This document shows positions 1-8,486 of a DNA stretch of 64,000 nucleotides, piece by piece. This DNA comes from Microcaldota archaeon. Its GTDB lineage: Archaea > Micrarchaeota > Micrarchaeia > Micrarchaeales > Micrarchaeaceae. How positions within the stretch are numbered: position 1 is the first letter of the stretch; each line of letters begins with the position of its first letter. The notes below the pieces were generated by a model. That model had not been told where the DNA came from, made no database searches, and saw only the letters and a list, made by a program, of their open reading frames with translations. The position numbers were made by a program, and so were the translations under genes. The stretch is taken from NCBI GenBank assembly GCA_021797495.1, contig JAJZZO010000009.1, forward strand, positions 1 to 64,000, given 5' to 3'.

Positions 1-510
1 GTGCTCCAACTCCTTTATCGCATCGCTAATACCTGCAATCTCTTTTTCAGTTAAGTAAGCCTTCTTTTGATTATTCGAAGTACTCGCTTTGGATATTATC
101 ATCCTAAGCGCTTCGGACTGCGGATAGATGTAATTGCTTAGCGATTTCCTGCCGTTTTCGGTTATGCCTATCTTGTTATCCTTTATACTTATCCAGCCGT
201 TCCTCTTCGCCCATGAAAGCGCTATCTTATCAATTCTCCCGTCAAGCGGTTCTGCGCCGTCCTTCAACTCTTCTATCAATGCTTGTTCTGGAAACCTCTG
301 CTCGTATCCTAGGGCTTCGACACTTATGTCGAATTCGGCGCCCTTTTCAACCGTTATCTTTACCTCTTCCTTAGCTTTGAGGTTCTCTACGGCCCATAGT
401 ACAGCGTCCGCACTCAGCCCCGTACTGTCGCAAATACGTTCTACTGTAGAACTTTTAACGTCTCTTAGATAAGAAAGCAGTTTTGTCTCATATTCATGCA
501 AGGTAAGCAC
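1..510 (-). CDS. pheS: Phenylalanyl-tRNA synthetase alpha subunit, N-terminal part (runs off window)
   Basis: Reading from a GTG at 508-510 to the window edge gives 170 residues with no stop. The N-terminus begins LTLHEYETKLLSYL and continues with a winged-helix-like stretch, followed by WAKRNGWISIKDNKIGITENG. This matches the helical DNA-binding-like N-terminal domain of archaeal PheS, in which a GW-x-x-I/V-x-x-G-K-x-x-x-T-x-x-G motif recurs. The catalytic domain lies outside the window. The family charges tRNA-Phe in the cytoplasm as an alpha2-beta2 enzyme. The start lies 4 nt after the stop of the upstream membrane-protein gene, so the two are probably co-transcribed. The identification rests on recognising the N-terminal domain only, so it is good but not certain. 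Confidence 0.75.
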   Translation of the reverse strand, partial: MLTLHEYETKLLSYLRDVKSSTVERICDSTGLSADAVLWAVENLKAKEEVKITVEKGAEFDISVEALGYEQRFPEQALIEELKDGAEPLDGRIDKIALSWAKRNGWISIKDNKIGITENGRKSLSNYIYPQSEALRMIISKASTSNNQKKAYLTEKEIAGISDAIKELEH

Positions 511-514
511 CGTT

Positions 515-1282
515 TCATTTGGATTTCAGGTAGGCATACGCTATGAATACTGCTATTATAATTCCTATTATCACATAGGAAAAAATACCAAGCGCGTTGT
601 ATGTCCCTGCAAAAAAGGCTTCGACCTCCTGGCTGAGGCTTTGGTGTATGATGAAAATGAACGTGAACTTCGAAAGCGGCTCTCCGTCAAACCACGAAAA
701 CTGTGTGGTGTTCGAGTATCCTGTGGTAAAGTTTGCAACAGGTGCATCGGGTATAGGGTAAACGGCCGATATCTTAGCGCCGTTGGGTATTATTATCGTA
801 AGTGTCGTATTGCTAGGAAGCACCTCTCCGCTTACTGCATGCTCAAAATTGAATACGTTTTTATTGAACGTGTAAACGAACTGCCTCGGAGCCGTTTGCT
901 TTACCGTGGTGACGTTATTGACATAATAACTCATTATTAGTTTCGCAACGCCCCCATTATACTGGGGCACAAGCGGTCCGGGCAGGTATTTGAAGTTGTA
1001 CACCCCGCTTTTTGGGTTTATTATGTGCTGTACAAGCAGCGGACCAACCAAGCCCTGCCACGTGCTCAGCGTAAGGTTGAGCGCTATTCTGTCTCCTTGG
1101 TACTGGCTAACTGAGCTGTTGCTCACATAAAGGGTCAATACCTCAGTAACCTGTGCGCTTGTGTTTGTGTTAAGCGTAACTGTCGTATTAAGGTGTGTCA
1201 CGGTGTAAGATGCATAACTGTAGCCCTGCATAGCTGCGAGCAACAGCAAAGCGGCAGCAACGATTCCAATCGGTACTCGCAT
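515..1282 (-). CDS. Secreted, C-terminally anchored protein of unknown function
   Basis: The product has 255 residues. A hydrophobic signal peptide (about residues 5-24) precedes an extracellular domain rich in Asn/Thr/Ser with many N-x-S/T sequons, consistent with archaeal N-glycosylation. A single transmembrane helix (about 230-250, IFSYVIIGIIIAVFIAYAY) ends in a short KSK tail. The outside part looks beta-rich. I do not recognise the family. It sits immediately upstream of pheS on the same strand with a 4-nt gap, an arrangement that probably reflects shared transcription rather than shared function. An A/T-rich TATA-like stretch lies about 30-45 nt upstream of the start (near 1305-1320 on the complementary strand). 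Confidence 0.7.
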   Translation of the reverse strand: MRVPIGIVAAALLLLAAMQGYSYASYTVTHLNTTVTLNTNTSAQVTEVLTLYVSNSSVSQYQGDRIALNLTLSTWQGLVGPLLVQHIINPKSGVYNFKYLPGPLVPQYNGGVAKLIMSYYVNNVTTVKQTAPRQFVYTFNKNVFNFEHAVSGEVLPSNTTLTIIIPNGAKISAVYPIPDAPVANFTTGYSNTTQFSWFDGEPLSKFTFIFIIHQSLSQEVEAFFAGTYNALGIFSYVIIGIIIAVFIAYAYLKSK

Positions 1283-1420
1283 ATAACCACACCTACATAA
1301 ACATTAAAGATTATATTATGTGCGCTTAAATAACTTAGCTCAAGCCCTGCCGATGCCGATTTGCCTGTTTTGTCCATTGCGGTAAATCCAGGCAGATGTG
1401 GGGAAGTCCACCACGCAAAG

Positions 1421-1432
1421 ATTTAAATATAA
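1421..1432 (+). promoter_or_regulatory. TATA box for TRAM-domain gene
   Basis: The sequence ATTTAAATATAA resembles the archaeal box A. It lies about 80 nt upstream of the ATG at 1507, which would leave a leader of roughly 50 nt. Inferred from sequence only. Confidence 0.45.
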
Positions 1433-1506
1433 GAGCAACCGCAATTATACTATATATGTAGTAAGGCAAAGAAATGAACCAATTCTACATATGAGCAAAG
1501 ATACAG

Positions 1507-1806
1507 ATGGAAGAAGACGAAAGTTTCGGACAGGAAAGAAATGAAGAAGGAATGGAAGGAGAAAGAAGGCCAAGGCGCGACGGAAGGGACAGGGGCGTAT
1601 CAATAAAACCCTCATACTTTTTGCAGAAGCCGGTAAAGGCCGGAGATGAAGTCGACGTGACCATAGAAGCAGTAGCCTCAAAGGGCGACGGCATAGCTAA
1701 GGTAAACGGCTTCGTTGTCTTTGTAAAAGGTGCAAAGCAAGGAGAAAGCATGAAGGTAAGAGTAACCGATGTCAAGGCAAGGTTTGCATTGGCGGAAAGA
1801 ATCTAA
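1507..1806 (+). CDS. TRAM-domain protein
   Basis: The product has 99 residues. A charged low-complexity head (residues 1-35, rich in E/R/G) precedes a TRAM domain of about 60 residues: KPVKAGDEVDVTIEAVASKGDGIAKVNGFVVFVKGAKQGE, ending in a basic beta-strand segment. TRAM is an OB-like RNA-binding fold. Stand-alone TRAM proteins of this size are common in archaea, and some act as RNA chaperones. The G-D-G-I-A-K-V and V-F-V-x-G-A signatures are intact. The gene is monocistronic, with its own TATA-like box upstream and a T-rich stretch downstream (1836-1875) that could terminate it. Only the protein-family call is supported; the target RNA is unknown. Confidence 0.85.
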   Translation: MEEDESFGQERNEEGMEGERRPRRDGRDRGVSIKPSYFLQKPVKAGDEVDVTIEAVASKGDGIAKVNGFVVFVKGAKQGESMKVRVTDVKARFALAERI

Positions 1807-1829
1807 TCGCTTAAAAGCTTTCAACAAGG

Positions 1830-1875
1830 TTCTGTTTAATTTTTAAATATTTTTACTATTTCTATTATTTTGTAA
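1830..1875 (+). terminator. T-rich probable terminator after TRAM gene
   Basis: The stretch TTTAATTTTTAAATATTTTT, followed by further T runs, begins about 30 nt after the TRAM stop codon. Archaeal transcription often ends at oligo-T tracts without a hairpin, so this is a plausible terminator. The rest of 1807-2033 shows no gene. Confidence 0.4.
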
Positions 1876-2033
1876 GGCATAGCCTAGGCTATCGCAAAAA
1901 CAAAAGGATCGTAGCATTGCAGATTCTGCAAATGCTTATAGAGAAAGCACCAGTGCAAATTGTTTGTAGAAAAGTAAACGCCGCATGATGTTGCGATTTT
2001 ATTGCTTTTTTACATAATCCTATTGTGGTTTGA

Positions 2034-3032
2034 GTGCGTGCGTTAGTTTTTGAGAAACAGGGAACTGAGAATCTCAAAGTAGCTGAAGTTGAAAAGCCGT
2101 CTCCCAAAGAGGGCGAAGTATTGGTACGGGTAAAAATGTCAGGGGTCAACCCGATAGACAACATGGTTATAAACGCCATACCTGGTATAAAGCCAATGCC
2201 GCACATACCTGGCACTGAATCTGCGGGTGTGGTAGAAGAGACAGGCAACGACGTGACTTCCGTATCCAAAGGAGACAATGTCACAGTATTCGGCAGGTAT
2301 TTTGACGGTACCTGCGACATGTGCGCGCACGGGATGGAGATGCTGTGCCGCAAAGGCTATATTTTAGGCTTATTAAACAACGGAAGCTTCGCAGAATATG
2401 TCACGGTTGATGCAAGGAATGTGGTGAAGATCCCAAGCGGGCTGAGCTGGGAGATGGCGGCTTCGCTTCCTGTGGCTGCGCTAACACCTTATCACGCCAT
2501 AAAAAGGTCAATGCTAAAAAGCGGGGAAATCGCCCTGATTCTCGGTGCATCGGGGAACACTGGGCAGTTCGCGTTGCAGTTTGCTAAGGAGCTCGGCGCA
2601 AGGACCATAGCAATATCAAGAAAGCAATCCCTGTCGGATTTCGGCGCGGACGAGACGCTGCCTTTGGCTAACGCCGCGGAAAAGCTTGGAGAAATCACCG
2701 AAGGTCGCATGGCTGATTTTGTCATGAACTCGCTGGGGGAAAAATTCTGGAACGAAAGCTTCTCGATGCTTGGCGTAAACGGCCGTATGGTTGCGTTCGG
2801 CACGCTTACCGGTCCTCAGGTAAACCTGGACCTATCGGGACTGTATTCAAAACACGCCGCGCTGATAGGCTCTACTGGCGGTCCTCTGAATGAATTCAAG
2901 GAGCTCGTGTCAAAGGCTGCAAATTACAAGGTAAAAGTCTGGAAGAAATTCAAGCTCGAAGATGGACAGGAAGCGATAAAAGCGCTTTCCTCACCGGAAA
3001 GAGACGGGCGCGTGATGCTAGAGATAAGCTAG
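2034..3032 (+). CDS. Zinc-type alcohol dehydrogenase / quinone reductase-like oxidoreductase (MDR family)
   Basis: The product has 332 residues from a GTG start. The N-terminal GroES-like fold contains VKMSGVNPIDN and PHIPGTESAGVVEE. The Rossmann fold contains ILGASGNTGQFALQFAKELGA, the nucleotide-binding GxxGxxG-type turn near residue 170. MDR enzymes reduce or oxidise carbonyl, alcohol or quinone substrates with NAD(P)H. The usual catalytic-zinc Cys is replaced (SGVNPID, as in quinone oxidoreductases). The structural-zinc lobe keeps three cysteines (TCDMCAHGMEMLC), with Asp or Gly at the first position, so zinc binding is uncertain. The substrate cannot be predicted. The gene appears monocistronic and ends just before a tRNA gene on the opposite strand. 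Confidence 0.85.
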   Translation: MRALVFEKQGTENLKVAEVEKPSPKEGEVLVRVKMSGVNPIDNMVINAIPGIKPMPHIPGTESAGVVEETGNDVTSVSKGDNVTVFGRYFDGTCDMCAHGMEMLCRKGYILGLLNNGSFAEYVTVDARNVVKIPSGLSWEMAASLPVAALTPYHAIKRSMLKSGEIALILGASGNTGQFALQFAKELGARTIAISRKQSLSDFGADETLPLANAAEKLGEITEGRMADFVMNSLGEKFWNESFSMLGVNGRMVAFGTLTGPQVNLDLSGLYSKHAALIGSTGGPLNEFKELVSKAANYKVKVWKKFKLEDGQEAIKALSSPERDGRVMLEIS

Positions 3033-3048
3033 CGAATGTTCCGATTAA

Positions 3049-3147
3049 AGCCTCGAGAGGGATTTGAACCCTCGGCCTCCTGTTTTCACGTTTTTTACCC
3101 AAAAACCATTACGAGACAGGCGCTCTACCAGACTGAGCTACCGAGGC
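3049..3147 (-). tRNA. tRNA-Thr(CGU) with anticodon-loop intron
   Basis: On the minus strand the acceptor stem GCCTCGG pairs with TCGAGGC, followed by discriminator U (typical of archaeal tRNA-Thr). The T-arm is GAGGG-TTCAAAT-CCCTC. The anticodon stem CCTGT/ACAGG encloses CTCGTAA once a 25-nt insert is removed, giving anticodon CGU. The insert occupies the canonical position 37/38. CCA is not encoded. AT-rich sequence at 3160-3195 probably holds the promoter. The 3' 17 bases of the gene are the same as those of tRNA-Thr(GGU) at 16477. Confidence 0.93.
3085..3109 (-). other. Intron of tRNA-Thr(CGU)
   Basis: The 25-nt insertion lies between position 37 (A) and 38 (A) of the anticodon loop. It can fold on itself through GTTTTT/AAAAAC. 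The boundary is placed at the canonical archaeal intron site. I could not build a perfect bulge-helix-bulge by eye, so the splice points may differ by a base or two. Confidence 0.8.
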
Positions 3148-3233
3148 ACATGAAACCTAATTCTTATAATTCAAACAACAAACTATAAATTCATTCATAA
3201 ACAAATCTCTGAGTAGCGTATCGGGCTAAGGTA

Positions 3234-6200
3234 GTGTCAGTGTCAATACTCGGAAACAATGCTGATGGAAGTGCAGGGGTCAACCCAGACAACCAGAACG
3301 GGGGTTGGCAGGAAGTGCCGAACACCCAGAACCAGGGATATAAAATCGATGTTACCCCAAATAATCCTTTTAAAGCACCGGAGCAGGCTCCTCAAGCTCC
3401 AGCTCCTGCTGTAGCACGCAAAAAGCAGAAGACGAAGTTTCCGATCAAATATCTGGCAATAGCTATAGCGGTAATATTCATAGCGGTAATAGTCTTGGCT
3501 ACCCTGCATAAACCTACTGCAGTAACCACTATAACCACATCAATAAAATCCAGCGTATATACCTTATCAGCGTGCGGTGTTGTAAGCGCTCCAGGCTCTT
3601 ATTATATCAATTCAGACATAAAAACCAACATAACTGATGGCTCTTGCATAGCCATAAATTCAAGCGATGTTAATCTGGTATGCAACGGGAAATCCATAAC
3701 AGGTTCAGGGCCTTACAGCAACAAAACCCCATACACATATGCGATATCCGTAGATGGCAGGAAAAACGTTTTCATAAATGGCTGCACCCTTTCCGATTTC
3801 TCGTATGCCATAACTGCTGATAATTCTACCGGGATAAAAATATCAAACAACAACGTATACAACAATACTATGTCAGGCATTTATTTTTCAAATACTTCAC
3901 TGTCGTCAATATCTAACAACAAGGTATCGGGTTCGTCAGGTCCGCAGGGTGCCATTTTTATAGGCAACAATTCATTCGGAAACAAAATCATAAACAATTC
4001 CGTGGTGTCTAATGGCGCCGTAGGCATAAGCGTTTATTCGTCAGGCGAGGGCATATATAACAATTACATAAATGCAACCCCTACCTCGTTTGCCTGCAGC
4101 GGTCTGTCCGGTCTGATAAACGCTAGCGCGGCATCCGGCAACAGGTGTGATATCAATTCTGGTTGCAACTTCCTATCATGCAACGCTATAAATTACCCAA
4201 TAAACGTATCGCAGATACATCTCAGCAATGTGCTTGACAGCTGTGGCGTGATAGATGCTCCGGGCAATTACCACGTATCGCAAAGCATAAACGCTGGTTT
4301 ATATCTGAAAGCAAAAGGAGCCTTAAGCTCTGAGCCTGGCACGTCATGTATAAAGATACAAGCTCCGGACGTTCATCTAGATTGTGGGGGCAACAACATA
4401 ACAAACGTGTCGTTCGGCTACGCAATATCATCTGTTTCAGAGCAAGGTTTGGAAATAAGTCATTGCGGCATCTATTCCTCTAAAGGTGGCATATTGCTCG
4501 AAAACATAACTGGGGCAAACGTATCATACATAAACATATCTTCCGTAGGTACTGGAATAAAGCTTTCAAATTCCAATAAAAACATATTGTCGAATGTGGA
4601 TGCAACTGGCTCAAAAATCGGTATTTATATAAACTCATCGACGCTTGATACCTTCGATTATTTCGGGCTTTCAGGCAACGGCTACGGCATATACATAAAC
4701 AATTCCATAGGGGACGTGTATTCCAATGGATACGCACAGGACAATTCGAGGATGGATATATACGCCACAAACAATTCCATACAATCAGGTTATTCCCTGA
4801 TGTCCAATACTCGTTGCGGTCTTACTGACGCACAATGGACAACCTGTACGGATGTTACAAAACCCCAGCTAAAATACTACACGGTAAACTCATGCATCTA
4901 TATAAGATACGCAGGAAATTATTCATTATCCCAGAGCATACTTGCAACCTCACCAAAATGCATAGATATAGCTGTAAGCAATGTCAGGCTTTCGTGCAGC
5001 TCCAATAGAATATCCGCGCAGAATAAAGGTTCTGGCATTGCAATATTTGCCAATGGCGTAAGTAACGTAACGATAAACAATTGCAGCGTTGACGGGTCCA
5101 AATACGGATATTACTTGCGGAATGTAAGCAATTCGACGATAAGCTATGGGTCGGCGTCACAGAATGTTTTTGGTGTATACCTTAACGGGTCTAAAGGCAT
5201 TACAATAAGCAATTTTGCGGAATCAGATGCATCGGGCGCAGGCATTGTTCTCAACTCTTCCAAGAACAATAACATTGTTGCAGGTACTTTCAGTTCAGGC
5301 GCATACGGCATGTCCCTTTATAATTCAACAAATAATATTATTCTCGGCAACGGTGGTTCCGGCGATGCCGTAGGGATGCATATAAACACCAATTCAACGA
5401 ATAATACCATAGTACGCAATAATTTCACCGGTTCTTCAAGCTATGATTATCTCTGTTCGGGTGCGGCTTCTGGCGTGTCTTCCGAATACGGAGGAATAAA
5501 CTACGGCCAGAAGACATCAAATTGCAGATGGCTTTCTGCCATATCTCCAAACGCAGCGCCAATAGCGTGCAATGCCTATTTCAGCTCTTCGTCTTATAGC
5601 ATAGGCAGCGACGGCTACTACAGCCTTGGAGCGCTATGCAACGGAATCTACGCAAATTCCACCACAATAAACTGCAATTACAACACAATAACCGCAACAA
5701 ACGGCGGGACATTTGCGGAGTTCAGCGGAGTAAAGGGTGGACTCATAGAAGATTGCATACTCAGGGGATTCAGCAAAGCGATAATAATAAAGAACTCAAG
5801 CGTAAAGGCGCTTAACGACGTAATATATGTAAACGCAACGGGCTCTTCATCATCGATTAAAAACTTTGGCGTAGGCGTATACTCCTCCAAAAACTTCCAG
5901 ATAAACAATATCACTGTAATAAGCAACTCCACAGGCATTTTGATCGAGAATTCACTTGACGGAGTGATATCAAACGCGAATGTCACTGCCAGGCAGATAA
6001 GCTATTATGTGAGCAATACTGTTGGCACTACCTTCAAGAATAACATAGCCGTAAGCCCTGGGATAGGCATAAGCATGCAGAACTCCACTACTAATTCCTT
6101 CTCAAATAACCATTTCAACGGTACAATAGGAGGTGCACTGTGCCAAGGAACGTCAACCAATAGCTCATCTAACCTAAATTCAGGTTCGAACTACTGCTCC

Positions 6201-6242
6201 ATTAACGTCAACTGCCCGTGGTTCGGAGGTTCTAACTGTTGA
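3234..6242 (+). CDS. Membrane-anchored parallel beta-helix (NosD/pectate-lyase-like) surface protein
   Basis: The product has 1002 residues from a GTG start (a second in-frame GTG lies 6 nt later). A Pro/Gln/Ala-rich cytoplasmic head of about 70 residues ends in KKQKTKFPIK. One transmembrane helix follows (about 73-92, YLAIAIAVIFIAVIVLA). The remainder is made of short repeated rungs such as ISNNNVYNNTMSGIYFSN and NNIILGNG, with abundant Asn and N-x-S/T sequons. That is the signature of right-handed beta-helix proteins (periplasmic NosD-like or polysaccharide-binding). Paired Cys occur between helix blocks, for example SACGVV, DSCGVI, NSCIYI and CNAY, and four similar blocks start with such a Cys. 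It is probably exposed outside the cell and adhesive or glycan-binding; no catalytic residues can be assigned. DNA ligase follows after 9 nt, so they may share a transcript. Confidence 0.8.
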   Translation: MSVSILGNNADGSAGVNPDNQNGGWQEVPNTQNQGYKIDVTPNNPFKAPEQAPQAPAPAVARKKQKTKFPIKYLAIAIAVIFIAVIVLATLHKPTAVTTITTSIKSSVYTLSACGVVSAPGSYYINSDIKTNITDGSCIAINSSDVNLVCNGKSITGSGPYSNKTPYTYAISVDGRKNVFINGCTLSDFSYAITADNSTGIKISNNNVYNNTMSGIYFSNTSLSSISNNKVSGSSGPQGAIFIGNNSFGNKIINNSVVSNGAVGISVYSSGEGIYNNYINATPTSFACSGLSGLINASAASGNRCDINSGCNFLSCNAINYPINVSQIHLSNVLDSCGVIDAPGNYHVSQSINAGLYLKAKGALSSEPGTSCIKIQAPDVHLDCGGNNITNVSFGYAISSVSEQGLEISHCGIYSSKGGILLENITGANVSYINISSVGTGIKLSNSNKNILSNVDATGSKIGIYINSSTLDTFDYFGLSGNGYGIYINNSIGDVYSNGYAQDNSRMDIYATNNSIQSGYSLMSNTRCGLTDAQWTTCTDVTKPQLKYYTVNSCIYIRYAGNYSLSQSILATSPKCIDIAVSNVRLSCSSNRISAQNKGSGIAIFANGVSNVTINNCSVDGSKYGYYLRNVSNSTISYGSASQNVFGVYLNGSKGITISNFAESDASGAGIVLNSSKNNNIVAGTFSSGAYGMSLYNSTNNIILGNGGSGDAVGMHINTNSTNNTIVRNNFTGSSSYDYLCSGAASGVSSEYGGINYGQKTSNCRWLSAISPNAAPIACNAYFSSSSYSIGSDGYYSLGALCNGIYANSTTINCNYNTITATNGGTFAEFSGVKGGLIEDCILRGFSKAIIIKNSSVKALNDVIYVNATGSSSSIKNFGVGVYSSKNFQINNITVISNSTGILIENSLDGVISNANVTARQISYYVSNTVGTTFKNNIAVSPGIGISMQNSTTNSFSNNHFNGTIGGALCQGTSTNSSSNLNSGSNYCSINVNCPWFGGSNC

Positions 6243-6251
6243 GTTGTTTCC

Positions 6252-8027
6252 ATGCAGTTCATAAAGCTCGCTGAATACTACGATGCGCTTGAAGGCGTAT
6301 CCTCAAGGCTCAAAATGATAGACATAATGTCAGATCTATTCAAGGAGTCCGAGCCTTCCGAGATTGACCATATAGTGTATATAACGCAGGGGGTACTCGC
6401 CCCGCCATTTGAGGGCAGGGAGTTTGGGGTAGCGGAGAAAATGGCACAGGAGGCAATAGCGCTCGCAACAGGCTACACCAAGGAGAATGTTGAGCTGGAT
6501 TTCAGGAAAAGCGGCGACCTTGGCAAAACAGCCGAAAGTTTTGTCTCAAAATCCAAGCTGAAGCGCATGAATTCCTCAAAGCCTGACGTAAGCGAAGTGT
6601 ACAACTCTATGATAAAGATATCTTCAATCTCGGGAAAGGGCAGCAAGGAGCAGAAGATAAAAACCCTGGCAAACCTGGTAGCCAGCTCAAGCCCGGTCGA
6701 GGCAAGGTACCTGATAAGGTACCCATTGGGTCAGCTCAGGCTCGGATTGGGCGACGCTACGATGCTGGAAGCGCTCTCAGTGATGGAAAACGGCGACAGG
6801 ACATTAAAGGAGGAACTCGAAAAAGCGTACAACATATGCAGTGACTTGGGGCTTGTCGCAAAGGAGATGAAGTCAAAGGGTATCAAGGCGATAAAAGAGT
6901 TTTCGGTTACGGTGTTCAAGCCCATAAGGCCAGCGCTTGCAGAGCGTCTGCCCACTGCGGAAGAGATACTGGAAAAGATGGATGGCGAATGCGCGGTGGA
7001 GCAGAAATACGACGGCTTCAGGTGCCAGATACACAAGAAGGGGAAGCACATAGAAATATACTCGCGAAGGCTGGAGCGCACCACCGACATGTTTCCCGAC
7101 ATAGCGAGCGCCGCGTTGAAAGAGGTTCATGCATACGAGGCAATATTCGAGGGCGAAGCCCTGGCATACAACGATTCCACTGGCGAATTCATGCCGTTCC
7201 AGGAAACCATACAGAGAAAGAGGAAGCACGGCATATCCGAAAAGGCCATAGACCTTCCGTTAAAGCTCATGGCTTTTGACCTGATGTTCGAAAACGGCAA
7301 GAGCTACATCAACGAGCCCTACGAGAAGCGCAGGGCAAAGCTCGAGCAACTGCTTGAGGGAAGCGATACGATAAAGCCATCAAAGCGCATAATAACGAAA
7401 TCCGCAAAGGAACTTGACGATTTTTTCAGCACTTCCGTAACAGACGGACTTGAAGGCATAGTCGCGAAGGACCTGAAAGCCCCGTATGTGGCTGGTGCGA
7501 GAAAGTTCTCATGGATAAAGCTAAAAAGGAGCTACCAGGGCGAATTGTCGGATACGCTAGACCTTGTGATAGTCGGTTACTACAGGGGCCGCGGCTCAAG
7601 GACCGAATTCGGCTTTGGCGGACTTCTCTGCGCAGTTTATAACGAAACGAGGGACATGTTCGAGACTGTATCGAAAATAGGGACAGGGTTTACTGAAGAG
7701 CAGATGCAGGAGCTAAGCAAAACGCTCGGCAGTATAGAGCAAAAATCAAAACCTGCAAGGGTGGATTCCATAACAGAACCGGATTTTTGGGTATACCCGA
7801 AATATGTAGTAACCGTAAAAGCGGACGAGATAACGAGGTCCCCTATGCATACGTGCGGCATCGCGATACAAAAAGACGGTACAAAGTCAGGATACTCGTT
7901 AAGGTTCCCGCGCTTGGTCGGCGAAACGACAATAAGGCGAGACAAGAGCCCTGAGGAAGCAACTACCACCAAGGAGATAGAAGAACTTTTCTCCCAGCAG
8001 AAAAAAGTCAGGGTTTCCGACAAGTAG
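6252..8027 (+). CDS. lig: ATP-dependent DNA ligase (archaeal type)
   Basis: The product has 591 residues, the usual length for archaeal replicative ligase. The N-terminal DNA-binding domain (about 1-215) includes ARYLIRYPLGQLRLGLGDATML. The nucleotidyltransferase motif I is VEQKYDGFRCQIH, with the adenylated lysine at residue 252. Motif III lies near IFEGEALAYN, motif IV is EGIVAK and motif V is FSWIKLKR. The C-terminal OB domain carries VYPKYVVTVKADEITRSP and ends SGYSLRFPRLV. The enzyme seals nicks during replication and repair through ligase-AMP and DNA-adenylate intermediates. The gene starts 9 nt after the beta-helix protein gene and is convergent with the small winged-helix gene at 8038. 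Confidence 0.96.
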   Translation: MQFIKLAEYYDALEGVSSRLKMIDIMSDLFKESEPSEIDHIVYITQGVLAPPFEGREFGVAEKMAQEAIALATGYTKENVELDFRKSGDLGKTAESFVSKSKLKRMNSSKPDVSEVYNSMIKISSISGKGSKEQKIKTLANLVASSSPVEARYLIRYPLGQLRLGLGDATMLEALSVMENGDRTLKEELEKAYNICSDLGLVAKEMKSKGIKAIKEFSVTVFKPIRPALAERLPTAEEILEKMDGECAVEQKYDGFRCQIHKKGKHIEIYSRRLERTTDMFPDIASAALKEVHAYEAIFEGEALAYNDSTGEFMPFQETIQRKRKHGISEKAIDLPLKLMAFDLMFENGKSYINEPYEKRRAKLEQLLEGSDTIKPSKRIITKSAKELDDFFSTSVTDGLEGIVAKDLKAPYVAGARKFSWIKLKRSYQGELSDTLDLVIVGYYRGRGSRTEFGFGGLLCAVYNETRDMFETVSKIGTGFTEEQMQELSKTLGSIEQKSKPARVDSITEPDFWVYPKYVVTVKADEITRSPMHTCGIAIQKDGTKSGYSLRFPRLVGETTIRRDKSPEEATTTKEIEELFSQQKKVRVSDK

Positions 8028-8037
8028 CACCTAGGAA

Positions 8038-8358
8038 TCACATGCAGCTTTCTACTACCTTTGAAGCTTTCTGCAGGCTCTTTATTATGTCCTTCACCTT
8101 CGGGTTTAGCTTATACCCGAGCCCGTAGCCGTTCGTGGTCCTTATATGCGTTGGTTGTATCACGTTTAGGTCGAGCGAAAGCTCCCTGAGCGATATTATG
8201 AGCGTTTTCCTTGTGAACTTCTTCTCAAGAACCGAATATATCTCTTTGGTCGTCCTGGGTGATTTCTCGAATAGCAATTCCATAACTGCATAGTTCGGTC
8301 TGCTTATCGCTTTTCTTAAGGGTGCTATAGCATCCTGCTGCTTTTCTTTTTTTGCCAT
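8038..8358 (-). CDS. Small winged-helix DNA-binding protein, candidate local regulator
   Basis: The product has 106 residues. A basic head (MAKKEKQQ) precedes a winged-helix-like core of about residues 15-90: NYAVMELLFEKSPRTTKEIYSVL, then RKTLIISLRELSLDLNVI, then a wing TTNGYGLGYKLN. I do not recognise a named family. The gene is divergent from the pilus operon at 8487, with a 128-bp shared promoter region containing TATA-like boxes in both directions and an inverted motif (ATACTTTTTGTA at 8363-8374 and its complement TACAAAAGTAT at 8450-8460). That arrangement is typical of a regulator controlling itself and its neighbour, but the link is inferred. Confidence 0.6.
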   Translation of the reverse strand: MAKKEKQQDAIAPLRKAISRPNYAVMELLFEKSPRTTKEIYSVLEKKFTRKTLIISLRELSLDLNVIQPTHIRTTNGYGLGYKLNPKVKDIIKSLQKASKVVESCM

Positions 8359-8486
8359 ATTAATACTTTTTGTAAAAGATTTATATATATTTGCTCTTTC
8401 TGCGCTATTTGTGCTTTAATGTGTAAAAGCCCAGCAATCTGCATATTTATACAAAAGTATATAAATATTTACTTTAATATAATATT
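8359..8486. promoter_or_regulatory. Divergent promoter region between winged-helix gene and pilus operon
   Basis: A plus-strand TATA-like box (GTATATAAATATTT, 8457-8470) lies about 20-30 nt before the ATG at 8487, predicting a leaderless or nearly leaderless transcript. A minus-strand box (8376-8389) serves the gene at 8358 with similar spacing. ATACTTTTTGTA (8363-8374) and the inverted TACAAAAGTAT (8450-8460) match apart from one extra T. They are candidate operator half-sites, though AT-richness makes chance matches likely. Confidence 0.5.

Noticed and set aside
1-3048. Third tRNA-flanked island next to tRNA-Thr(CGU)
   Set aside because: No second copy of its 3' end was found on the 3' side within the window.
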